DNA of 13,191 nt from an uncultured Desulfobacterales bacterium (GTDB taxonomy: Bacteria > Desulfobacterota > Desulfobacteria > Desulfobacterales > JAFDCJ01), in NCBI GenBank assembly GCA_945787595.1, contig CALZJV010000239.1, positions 1-13,191 of the forward strand, read 5' to 3'. The notes beneath the pieces are model-generated. The model did not search any database. It was not told the origin of the DNA and saw only the letters and a program-made list of their open reading frames with translations. Below, piece after piece: positions 1-6,534 of this stretch. The stretch's first letter is position 1, and each line of letters begins with the position of its first letter. A program made the position numbers and the translations under genes.

Positions 1-144
1 TTAACCAAAATCCGGGAAGAGCAGGATTCCGAACTATTGCAGTCTCTGCGACGCCGCCAATATCTCAATGAGAAGGATGAATCTAAATTTCTGGTGTTTT
101 TCAAGATAGACCGCGAACTGCCCCTTGTGGGCGCCGGTAGCTAG
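1..144 (+). CDS. Split-barrel (pyridoxamine 5'-phosphate oxidase-like) protein, 3' end only
   Basis: This is the C-terminal 47 codons of a gene that begins before the window; frame 1 is open from base 1 to a TAG at 142-144. It aligns without gaps to the C-terminus of the complete split-barrel protein at 5395-5769: by my count 29 of 47 residues are identical, including the shared segments SLRRR, FLVFF and ELPLVG. The family is therefore assigned by paralogy. By the same comparison the missing N-terminal part should be about 77 residues. Proteins of this fold usually bind FMN or a related cofactor, but no specific reaction can be assigned. The next gene starts 63 bases downstream on the same strand, so the two may be co-transcribed. 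Confidence 0.8.
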   Translation, partial: LTKIREEQDSELLQSLRRRQYLNEKDESKFLVFFKIDRELPLVGAGS

Positions 145-207
145 ATTCGGCTGCCGGTCAGCCCGACTGAATCGACAACGTTCAATAATAATACGGATAT
201 CGCTTTT

Positions 208-660
208 ATGGAAAAGACCAACCAAATTCGGCAACGATTGGGGGAGTTATTCCGCTCTCAAAAACTGGCAGCTTTATCAACCCATCATGCCGGTCAACCC
301 TATGCCAGTCTGGTAGCCTTTTATGCTAGCGATGATCTTAAGCATATTTACTTTGCGACACCAAAGACCACGCGCAAGTATGCCAATTTAACGGCCGACA
401 ACCGGGTGGCGGTTATGGTCAACAGCAGCACCAACCAGGCCTCTGATTTTCATCAGGCCATTTCCGTGACTGCGGTCGGCAAGGCAAAAGACGTCGAAGG
501 AGCGGATAAGGAAACCATATTAGGCCACTATCTGACCAAGCATCCCCATCTGGAAGATTTTGTGCGGTCACCGACCTGTGCCCTGGTAAGGGTAGCCATA
601 AATAGCTATTACTTGGTTAAAAACTTTCAAAATGTGATGGAGCTGCACCTGGAATCATGA
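208..660 (+). CDS. Pyridoxamine 5'-phosphate oxidase family (split-barrel flavin-binding) protein
   Basis: This 150-residue protein is the normal size for a single split-barrel domain. The N-terminal stretch LAALSTHHAGQPYASLVAF (residues about 25-43) is the typical first strand pair of PNPOx-like proteins, followed by HIYFATPKTTRKYANL and the strand RVAVMVN, where family members bind the phosphate and ring of FMN. These proteins bind FMN, F420 or heme, and the substrate cannot be told from sequence. The ATG at 208 is the only usual start between the upstream stop (144) and the conserved core. Its Shine-Dalgarno sequence is weak, with only a GGA near 195-197. The stop overlaps the next start as ATGA at 657-660, so translation of the phosphotransfer protein is probably coupled to this gene. 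The family call is firm; the function is unknown. Confidence 0.88.
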   Translation: MEKTNQIRQRLGELFRSQKLAALSTHHAGQPYASLVAFYASDDLKHIYFATPKTTRKYANLTADNRVAVMVNSSTNQASDFHQAISVTAVGKAKDVEGADKETILGHYLTKHPHLEDFVRSPTCALVRVAINSYYLVKNFQNVMELHLES

Positions 661-2873
661 ACTGGATTCTATCCACTGAAGAAATCCATTCCGGAGATCG
701 TCAGCGCGTGGGCGGCAAGGGATATGCACTGTCGCTGCTGGTCAAAGGCGGTTTCGAGATTCCCAGGACCGTTTGCATCACCAGCGATACGTACCAGGAA
801 TATGTCGTTAGGACCGGTTTGCGTGAGCGTATCTTGCTGGAACTTCATCGTAAAGCGTTTAAAGAAATGCGTTGGGAAGAAATCTGGGATTGCGCCACCC
901 GCATTCGCAATATGTTTCTGACCAAACCGCTCCCTGACGACCTCTCGCAGGATATCCGCAACGGTATCAGCGACCGGTTCCGAGGCAAAACGGTGGCCGT
1001 GCGCTCGTCGGCGCCCGAAGAGGATGACGCCCAATCGTCATTTGCCGGACTGCACGAATCCTTTATCAATATCGCCGGCACGGAATCAATCTTAAAACAC
1101 ATCCGCCTGGTATGGGCCTCGCTGTGGTCGGATGCTGCATTACTGTACCGCCAGGAGATCGGTTTGGATGTTGAAAAGAGCTCGATGGCGGTGGTGATAC
1201 AGGAGACTGTCGTCGGTGACAGGTCCGGGGTCGTGTTTACCCGCAGTCCCAATGACGAGAATCAAGGTATCATTGAATCCGTCTATGGGCTAAACCAGGG
1301 ACTTGTGGACGGAACCGTCGAACCCGATCGCTGGATAATGGATCGATCCCGCAATACGATTGTTTCGCATACGCCCCCTGAGCGCAAGTACTGGATAATT
1401 CCAAGCCAAAAAGGCGTGCGCCTGGCAGAGCTGCCGCGAGAAAAATCAGCCTATCCGCCCTTAAACCCTCAAGACGTTAATGTCGTGTTTAAAACCGCTC
1501 GCAAAGCGGAAGAATATTTCAAAATGCCCCAGGATGTCGAATGGACCTATGACCAAGATTCTCTGATTTTGCTTCAATCCCGTCCCATTACGACCCTGAG
1601 TTCCGACAAACCCGAAGACGAGCGCAGATGGTATCTGAGCTTGCACCGCAGCTTCGATAATCTTAAGGACCTGCGTCGCAAAATTGAAGAAGAGCTGGTT
1701 CCCGCCATGATCTCGGTGGCCGAAAGCCTCAGCGCCACCGATCTGATTAAGTTATCGGATCAGGCCCTGGCAGCTGAAATCAGAAAGCGCTGGCAAATCA
1801 ATCACAAGTGGGTCAACATTTACTGGGCGGATTTCATTCCGTATGCCCACGGTGTGCGTCTGTTCGGCCAGGTTTATAATGATGCCATGCGCCCCGAGGA
1901 TCCCTATGAATTTATTGATCTTCTCACCAATACCGATATGGCCAGTATTGCCAGAAACAACATGTTGATGGATCTGGCGGCCGTCATCCGCAGTGATCAA
2001 GATCTGGCGCAAAAACTGAGGCAGGGCGATGATTCAGACCTCGATACCAAATTTCTATCGATGATTGCTGAATTTATCGAAAAATTCGGTGACCTGTCCT
2101 GTGCGGTAACCGGCGGCAAAAATTGTGTGCTGGGAACCGGTCCGCTATACCGGTTGCTGTTGGAAATGGCGGATCTTCCAGCCCAGACCGGTGGTCGCCG
2201 CAAAAGTGATCGAACCAAACAATTGCATCGGAATTACGTAAACAGCTTTGACGACGATCAGAAGGAGTGGGCGAAAGAACTGCTTGAGCTGGCCCGCAGC
2301 AGTTATCAGCTGCGTGATGATGACAATATCTATCTTGGCCGTATTGAGGCGCATTTGCTGGCGGCCGTCCAGGAAGCCAAGCGACGCCTTGAAGGCCAAA
2401 CATCCGATCAGACCCCGGAAGTGTTGCGACAGGCACTGGAAGAGGTCGATTTTGCAACCGAATCCCGCAATTTGGTTTCCGCCGCCGCGGAGGCGACCGG
2501 TTATACGCTTCAAGCCCGACAGCTGATCGGTCAACCCGCCGGTCCCGGGATTGCAAAAGGTAGCGCCCGGGTGATCCGGAGACATTCCGATTTGGCCGAT
2601 TTTAAACAGGGCGAGGTATTGGTGTGCGATGCGGTTGATCCCAACATAACCTTTGTCGTGCCCCTGGCGGCGGCCGTAGTCGAGCGCAGGGGCGGAATGT
2701 TGATTCATGGCGCCATCATTGCGCGCGAATACGGTTTGCCTTGTATCACCGGTATCCCGGACGCCACGACCTTGATTCAAACCGGGGATGAAATGACGGT
2801 GGACGGATATTTGGGGATTGTCACCCTGGGTGATACAGGGCTTGAGGACCGGCGAGGGAGGCAGATAGATTGA
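657..2873 (+). CDS. PEP synthase/PPDK-related phosphotransfer protein with rifampin phosphotransferase-type domain order
   Basis: The 738-residue protein has three parts. Residues 1-315 form a PPDK_N ATP-binding domain, with VGGKGYALSLL (18-28), AVRSSAPEED (114-123), SGVVFTRSP (190-198), YGLNQGLVDG (210-219), DVEW (293-296) and LQSRPIT (306-312). Residues about 320-620 are a helix-rich central region. Residues about 625-738 form the swivelling phosphohistidine domain, with GGMLIHGAIIAREYGLPC (679-696) and His684 as the expected phospho-acceptor. The C-terminal PEP/pyruvate TIM barrel of PpsA and PPDK is absent, so this is not a PEP synthase. The order matches rifampin phosphotransferase, which passes the beta-phosphate of ATP through the histidine to a substrate held by the middle domain. 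The usual Ser-His-Ala around the histidine reads Ile-His-Gly here. The substrate is unknown and rifampin is not implied. Translation is coupled to the split-barrel gene through an ATGA overlap. Confidence 0.88.
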   Translation: MNWILSTEEIHSGDRQRVGGKGYALSLLVKGGFEIPRTVCITSDTYQEYVVRTGLRERILLELHRKAFKEMRWEEIWDCATRIRNMFLTKPLPDDLSQDIRNGISDRFRGKTVAVRSSAPEEDDAQSSFAGLHESFINIAGTESILKHIRLVWASLWSDAALLYRQEIGLDVEKSSMAVVIQETVVGDRSGVVFTRSPNDENQGIIESVYGLNQGLVDGTVEPDRWIMDRSRNTIVSHTPPERKYWIIPSQKGVRLAELPREKSAYPPLNPQDVNVVFKTARKAEEYFKMPQDVEWTYDQDSLILLQSRPITTLSSDKPEDERRWYLSLHRSFDNLKDLRRKIEEELVPAMISVAESLSATDLIKLSDQALAAEIRKRWQINHKWVNIYWADFIPYAHGVRLFGQVYNDAMRPEDPYEFIDLLTNTDMASIARNNMLMDLAAVIRSDQDLAQKLRQGDDSDLDTKFLSMIAEFIEKFGDLSCAVTGGKNCVLGTGPLYRLLLEMADLPAQTGGRRKSDRTKQLHRNYVNSFDDDQKEWAKELLELARSSYQLRDDDNIYLGRIEAHLLAAVQEAKRRLEGQTSDQTPEVLRQALEEVDFATESRNLVSAAAEATGYTLQARQLIGQPAGPGIAKGSARVIRRHSDLADFKQGEVLVCDAVDPNITFVVPLAAAVVERRGGMLIHGAIIAREYGLPCITGIPDATTLIQTGDEMTVDGYLGIVTLGDTGLEDRRGRQID

Positions 2874-2879
2874 GGTGTC

Positions 2880-2951
2880 AGGCTTCAGGTGTCGGGTGTC
2901 AGGGGAAAAAGATGTTAGATACTGAAACCTGACACCCGACACCTGAAACCT
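2880..2951. repeat. Large interrupted palindrome (24-bp arms, 24-base loop)
   Basis: Arms at 2880-2903 and 2928-2951 are reverse complements with one mismatch (C at 2883 against A at 2948). The core on the left arm is TTCAGGTGTCGGGTGTCAGG. Each arm is made of related GGTGTC/GGGTGTC units, and another AGGTGTCAGG sits at 2873-2882, so the element looks built from short repeats. It begins a few bases after the stop of the phosphotransfer gene and has no T-tract after it, so it is not a classical intrinsic terminator. It could act as a transcript-end stabiliser or be a dispersed REP/MITE-like element; only a genome-wide count can decide. Confidence 0.85.
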
Positions 2952-3097
2952 ATGTTAATTATCGGCGCGCTTGCTGCCCTTTAGGGGCCACTTTTCTGGG
3001 CGTAGTCTCGGAAAAAGCATAGACCCTTAAACGTTTTTTTCCATTTGGTGCCAAAAAATTTGGATTGAAACATTTTCATCGCACACCGGATTAATTT

Positions 3098-3103
3098 GAG
3101 GAG
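3098..3103 (+). promoter_or_regulatory. Ribosome binding site of the DUF523-DUF1722 gene
   Basis: GAGGAG lies 9 bases before the ATG at 3113, which supports that start. The short region before it (2952-3097) has a weak GCCC/GGGC hairpin at 2976-2988 and an AT-rich stretch, but no convincing promoter. Confidence 0.75.
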
Positions 3104-3112
3104 AATTTCAGC

Positions 3113-4063
3113 ATGGAAAAAAATTTCAGGATTGGTATCAGCAGCTGCCTGCTTGGCAATGAGGTGCGCTGGAACAGCGGCCATAAACATGATAAATACC
3201 TGACCCGTACCCTGGGGCAGTTCGTGGAGTATGTCCCGGTCTGTCCCGAAGTGGAGGCCGGTTTCGGCGTTCCCAGAGAATCGTTTCGCTTGGTCGGGGA
3301 TCCGGACAAACCGCGCCTGATGACGTTTAAATCGAAAACAGATCACACCGATCGCATGGTCGCCTGGGCCGGAAAACGCGTCAAAGAGCTGGAAAAGGAA
3401 GATCTGTGCGGATTTATTTTTAAAAGTGATTCCCCCAGCAGCGGAATGATTCGGGTCAAGGTATACAACGAGAAGGGTATGCCGCATAAAGTCGGCATCG
3501 GGATCTTTGCCCGGGCCTTTATGGCGCATTTTCCCTTGATACCGGTGGAGGATGACGGACGTCTTAACGATCCGTTATTAAGGGAAAATTTTATCCTGCG
3601 AATTTTCACCATGAAGCGCTGGCGGGATAACGTGGCTCGCAAACCGGGTATGGGCAATCTGGTGGATTTTCATACCCGCAACAAACTGTTGATTCTGTCT
3701 CACAGCCCGAAACAATATCGGTTGATGGGCAAACTGGTCGCGGACGGCAAAAAATTGCCAATCAAGGAGTTGTATCACCAGTATCAACTGCTGCTGATGG
3801 AAGCCTTGAAACTAAAGACAACCATCAGGAAGGATTTCAATGTTTTGCAGCACCTGATGGGCTATTTCAAGAAGCAGCTGAGCGCAGACGAAAAACAGGA
3901 ATTACTCGAAGTTTTTGACCAATACCGCGATGAACATATACCTTTATTAGTGCCCATGACTCTGATCAACCATTACGTGCGCAAATATGACCAGCCGTAT
4001 CTCAAGCAGCAGACATATCTCAACCCGCATCCGCTGGAGCTCAAGTTGCGCACCCATGTTTAG
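3113..4063 (+). CDS. DUF523-DUF1722 fusion protein (YbbK/YbgA type; TudS-like desulfidase candidate)
   Basis: The 316-residue protein joins two domains. Residues 5-150 are DUF523, with IGISSCLLGNEVRWNSGHK (7-25), VPVCPEVEAGFGVPRE (41-56) and LCGFIFKSDSPSSG (98-111). Residues about 190-310 are DUF1722, with KLLILSHSPKQYRLMGKLVA and a C-terminal HPLELKLRTHV. The DUF523 family includes the thiouracil desulfurase TudS, which uses a [4Fe-4S] cluster held by three cysteines to remove sulfur from thiolated pyrimidines. Cys12, Cys44 and Cys99 occupy the corresponding motifs, and Glu46 follows the second. A role in thio-nucleobase or thiolated-RNA turnover is inferred; DUF1722 may aid substrate or RNA binding, but this is not established. 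It is a single gene with a good Shine-Dalgarno site, flanked by intergenic DNA on both sides. Confidence 0.92.
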   Translation: MEKNFRIGISSCLLGNEVRWNSGHKHDKYLTRTLGQFVEYVPVCPEVEAGFGVPRESFRLVGDPDKPRLMTFKSKTDHTDRMVAWAGKRVKELEKEDLCGFIFKSDSPSSGMIRVKVYNEKGMPHKVGIGIFARAFMAHFPLIPVEDDGRLNDPLLRENFILRIFTMKRWRDNVARKPGMGNLVDFHTRNKLLILSHSPKQYRLMGKLVADGKKLPIKELYHQYQLLLMEALKLKTTIRKDFNVLQHLMGYFKKQLSADEKQELLEVFDQYRDEHIPLLVPMTLINHYVRKYDQPYLKQQTYLNPHPLELKLRTHV

Positions 4064-4068
4064 TATCG

Positions 4069-4103
4069 GTTGGCCGGTTGAGCCCGTTGTCCCGTTGGCC
4101 GGT
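4069..4103. repeat. Short direct repeat GTTGGCCGGT, two copies
   Basis: GTTGGCCGGT occurs at 4069-4078 and 4094-4103, just after the DUF523-DUF1722 stop codon. The sequence between is also GTT-rich (CCGTTGTCCCGTTGG), which suggests a decayed simple repeat. The rest of the gap up to 4283 is AT-rich, with no visible gene or terminator. Confidence 0.5.
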
Positions 4104-4283
4104 AAAGAAAGGTTTGGAAACCACTTCTAATGACGGTGATTAATTCTACTTTGTCACATTACCAAAGCAAAATATTGTATTAAAATTTCATCTGGTTGTA
4201 ATATTAATTAAGAAAATGAGCTAAAATTAACAAGGGGCTGAAGTATAAGCAAATATGACAAAGCAGAGTTAAGTGCAATACGA

Positions 4284-4925
4284 TTAAAGGTCTTGTACGG
4301 GAATCAGCACTTCGTTGCGGCGTAAAAACCAGGGCATAAACGGCGGGTCATAACGCGCCCAGACCGCTGCACCTTTTTTAGTCAAACCGCGTTTCTGGAT
4401 GTATTCTTCAAGCAGGGCCTTGTTCTCCTCGTACCCTTCTTCACTCCAGGTCCCGGAATACTTCACCACGGCCATTAGCCGGCCGGATTCTTCTGCTAGT
4501 GTTACGCGCTCGTCAAGCGGCTCCGGAAGGGTCTCCAAGGTATACTCTGCCGGCATCAGAAACGTAATGCGCCAGCGGTTGGCCCTTTGTTGCTGACTAA
4601 CGGGTGCGGTCATGGCAATCTTTTCCGAACCGGCTTCCTGGCCGACCGGGGCCGTCATCGAGATTGACTGCTTTTTTTGATTGTCGCCGGATATGTAAGC
4701 ATACAGACGGCGGAAACCATCGCTGCCGGCATCCTCCAGGCGGCCCTCGACATAAGTTTCAGCCACTATCTGCGATTTATATTGTCTTAGTTCAAATTCA
4801 TCTTCTTTTTCCAGAACCGTGTATTTCGCTTTTTCAATCGCCATGGCTGATTTTGCCACTAGCAGTAAAGATACGGCTAAGACTACCAAGCCGGCTATTC
4901 CAACATATTTACTGCATGTTTTCAT
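4284..4925 (-). CDS. Exported SOUL-family heme-binding-like protein
   Basis: The 213-residue protein belongs to the SOUL/HBP family. Visible hallmarks are YTVLEKEDEFELRQY (35-49), the doubled ISMTAPV (88-94) and IAMTAPV (103-109), FLMPAEYTLETLPEP (122-136), KYSGTW (155-160) and RYDPPFMPWFLRRNEVLIPV (191-210). Residues 1-29 form a Sec signal peptide with a basic start, a hydrophobic core (VGIAGLVVLAVSLLLVA) and the cleavage motif SAMA after residue 29, so the mature protein should be periplasmic. Animal homologues bind heme or tetrapyrroles; the ligand of bacterial members is mostly unproven. The start is supported by GGAGG at 4933-4937 (minus strand). It stands alone, convergent with the gene to its left and divergent from the small ORF to its right. 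Confidence 0.93.
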   Translation of the reverse strand: MKTCSKYVGIAGLVVLAVSLLLVAKSAMAIEKAKYTVLEKEDEFELRQYKSQIVAETYVEGRLEDAGSDGFRRLYAYISGDNQKKQSISMTAPVGQEAGSEKIAMTAPVSQQQRANRWRITFLMPAEYTLETLPEPLDERVTLAEESGRLMAVVKYSGTWSEEGYEENKALLEEYIQKRGLTKKGAAVWARYDPPFMPWFLRRNEVLIPVQDL

Positions 4926-5071
4926 GTTTATTCCTCCAATTGATTAGCAATGAGCCGAATATAATCACTCCAAACCTGCTGGCAAGATTTATATGGAGCT
5001 CTCTCCCATTTTGTTTAAAATCATCTAAGATAATAGTTTTTACCTGTTATTAAGCCCTTAAGTATCTCTGG

Positions 5072-5099
5072 TTGACCGGTATTCATTGATGACTAAATT
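5072..5099 (+). promoter_or_regulatory. Candidate sigma70-type promoter for the small acidic ORF
   Basis: TTGACC (5072-5077) and TAAATT (5094-5099) are separated by 16 bases. They match the -35 consensus at 5 of 6 positions and the -10 at 4 of 6. They lie at a plausible distance from the ATG at 5140 and its ribosome binding site. No experimental support. Confidence 0.35.
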
Positions 5100-5139
5100 A
5101 GTTGTTAGAGAAAACAAAAATAAACAAAAGGAGTCGATC

Positions 5140-5277
5140 ATGACTGAATTAAATAACTACATAGAAACTGACGAAGAGAGAGAAGAAGGACATGTCAATG
5201 CGCGAGAGAGGAACTTTGAATGTGATAATAAAGACCCGCATCTCGGATGCGATATGGGCATAGATGTTGCCGGATAA
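5140..5277 (+). CDS. Small acidic hypothetical protein (45 residues)
   Basis: I do not recognise a family. A strong AAAAGGAG at 5126-5133, 6 bases before the ATG at 5140, makes this the likely start; an in-frame ATG at 5086 has no such site. The product has 13 Asp/Glu against 4 Arg/Lys, a run DEEREE (11-16), two cysteines (Cys28 and Cys37) with His34 between them in CDNKDPHLGC, and no hydrophobic segment, so it should be a soluble cytoplasmic protein. The two Cys and the His could bind a metal, but the motif is incomplete for a known site. The next gene starts 117 bases downstream on the same strand, with two hairpins between. Confidence 0.6.
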   Translation: MTELNNYIETDEEREEGHVNARERNFECDNKDPHLGCDMGIDVAG

Positions 5278-5281
5278 CCAG

Positions 5282-5296
5282 TGTGCAAATAGCACA
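5282..5296 (+). other. Small stem-loop after the acidic ORF
   Basis: TGTGC and GCACA form a perfect 5-bp stem with an AAATA loop, five bases after the stop codon at 5275-5277. It is too short and has too weak a T-tract (AGTTTCT) to be called a terminator with confidence. Confidence 0.35.
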
Positions 5297-5323
5297 AGTT
5301 TCTATCCACGATCAAACAAGTTA

Positions 5324-5357
5324 AGGATGGCAGGGCCACACCAGGTTCTGCCTTCCT
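5324..5357 (+). promoter_or_regulatory. Leader stem-loop upstream of the split-barrel gene
   Basis: AGGATGGCAG (5324-5333) pairs with CTGCCTTCCT (5348-5357) with a single T-T mismatch around a 14-base loop. It ends 37 bases before the ATG at 5395 and 24 bases before the Shine-Dalgarno sequence. With no T-tract after it, it is more likely a leader or processing structure than a terminator; this is inference. Confidence 0.45.
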
Positions 5358-5394
5358 ACCTTAGATAAAGCCAACACGGCCAAAGGAGGGTGTC

Positions 5395-5769
5395 ATGAAC
5401 CTGAAGCAATACTTTGACAGTACCAAAGGTTTGGGAATTTTGTCTACCGCCGACAGCAGCGGCAAGGTTGATGCCGCCGTTTACGCGCGGCCCCACTTCA
5501 TGGAAGACGGAACTCTGGCGATGATCATGCGCGACCGTCTGTCCCATCACAACCTGCAGTCCAATCCCCATGCGATGTTTCTGTTCAAAGAAGAGGGTTC
5601 CGGCTACAATGGAAAGAGGCTTTTTATGACCAAGGTCAGGGAAGAACAGAACAGCGAGCTATTGGAATCCCTGCGACGCCGAAAGTCTACATACGGCAAT
5701 GGTGAAGAAAGGTTTCTTGTGTTTTTTGAATTGGACAAAGAACTGCCGCTTGTCGGGGGCGGAAAGTAA
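5395..5769 (+). CDS. Pyridoxamine 5'-phosphate oxidase family (split-barrel) protein
   Basis: This 124-residue protein is complete. Residues about 12-32 (LGILSTADSSGKVDAAVYAR) are the typical opening strands of the PNPOx-like split barrel, followed by TLAMIMRDRLSHHNLQSNPH and AMFLFKE, the region that in relatives contacts the flavin phosphate. The C-terminal half (MTKVREEQNSELLESLRRR, then FLVFFELDKELPLVG) is what identifies the fragment at 1-144 as a paralogue. AAAGGAGG at 5382-5389 sits 5 bases before the ATG, an excellent site that suggests efficient translation. There is no signal peptide or membrane segment, so it is expected in the cytoplasm. Binding of FMN or another cofactor is inferred; the substrate is unknown. 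Confidence 0.87.
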   Translation: MNLKQYFDSTKGLGILSTADSSGKVDAAVYARPHFMEDGTLAMIMRDRLSHHNLQSNPHAMFLFKEEGSGYNGKRLFMTKVREEQNSELLESLRRRKSTYGNGEERFLVFFELDKELPLVGGGK

Positions 5770-6012
5770 TTTGCTTTGATCAATCAATTCTGATATGCAC
5801 ACTTTTTAGATTTATGAAAAGATAGTTATTGTTCAGACATGAATTCACCGCCCGCTTCGCTCAAGACACAAAGATCGCAGAGTCCGCCAGAGGCAGATTG
5901 TCCTTTATGTTTGCCTTAGTTGTTTCTTTTATTAAAATGATAGATTTTGTTCGCCGGACGAACCCAGATATTAGCAGCGCGAATTGTCTGTCCTTATCTA
6001 ACAGTCCATGTC

Positions 6013-6534
6013 TTAATTTTGTTGTTTCTCGTAACATGGAATGCAAGCTGGCTTCTCATGCGATTGCTGGATGCGCGATTCCATGACGCTCTCACCGCAG
6101 AACGCACATGGTATTGACTCGCGGATCTTTGCTGGTTCAGGTTCGGGGATGGATGTTTGTGTCACAGAAAGGATACCGTCGTTGGAAGCAGACAGAATCC
6201 ATTTGGTAAGGGCGCCTCGGTCTTCCTGCAAGCCCTCTGGAATTTCATTCCCGTGAAAATGCACACGAACACCCGATCGTGTTGATCGGCAGAAAATGGT
6301 ATAGACCTGCTTCCCGTAGTCTCGAAATAGCAAATTCCCCTTACCAAATGTGCAGCCAGTGACACACTGCAAAGCGTCAACACCGCATGCATCATTCTCC
6401 ACGATTGCCACAAGGTCTTCGTCCTCAGCCCGCAACGATTCAAGAGTTTCCATCGCAGCAGTGGCCATTTTGTACCCTATGGCAAGCCCGGGGCATTCAT
6501 GTCCGTGGAATTGGATAATCTCTTCGTATGTCAT
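6013..6534 (-). CDS. FmdE family protein with C-terminal zinc-ribbon-like segment
   Basis: The 173-residue protein begins with an FmdE domain: FHGHECPGLAIG (9-20), then ENDACGVDALQCVTGCTFGKGN (46-67) carrying Cys50, Cys57 and Cys61, and RVHFHGNEIPEG. Family members bind metal through the conserved Cys/His residues. The name comes from subunit E of formylmethanofuran dehydrogenase, but many members occur in non-methanogens beside molybdoenzymes. Residues 143-167 hold two CxxC pairs (C143-AF-C146 and C164-IP-C167), a zinc-ribbon-like end. GAGGAG at 6542-6547 (minus strand) supports the ATG at 6534. It is divergent from the Mo/W oxidoreductase with 360 bases between, which suggests a role in cofactor supply or maturation for that enzyme; this is inference. 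No formylmethanofuran dehydrogenase genes are visible. Confidence 0.92.
   Translation of the reverse strand: MTYEEIIQFHGHECPGLAIGYKMATAAMETLESLRAEDEDLVAIVENDACGVDALQCVTGCTFGKGNLLFRDYGKQVYTIFCRSTRSGVRVHFHGNEIPEGLQEDRGALTKWILSASNDGILSVTQTSIPEPEPAKIRESIPCAFCGESVMESRIQQSHEKPACIPCYEKQQN

Noticed and set aside
142..210. The frame stays open from the TAG at 142-144 through to the next split-barrel gene, so readthrough could give a fused protein
   Set aside because: Only 21 codons separate them, so an open frame is expected by chance about one time in three. The second gene has its own ATG at the right place in the fold, and no readthrough signal is visible.
657..2873. Calling the large protein PEP synthase (ppsA) or pyruvate phosphate dikinase
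   Set aside because: The C-terminal PEP/pyruvate-binding TIM barrel is absent; the protein ends shortly after the phosphohistidine domain.
2145..2942. 265-codon open frame on the minus strand
   Set aside because: It lies opposite the strongly supported phosphotransfer protein and extends into the palindrome; its translation shows no domain, so it is a shadow frame.
5829..6086. 85-codon open frame on the plus strand between the split-barrel and FmdE genes
   Set aside because: It overlaps the end of the FmdE gene antisense, has no ribosome binding site and no recognisable motif.
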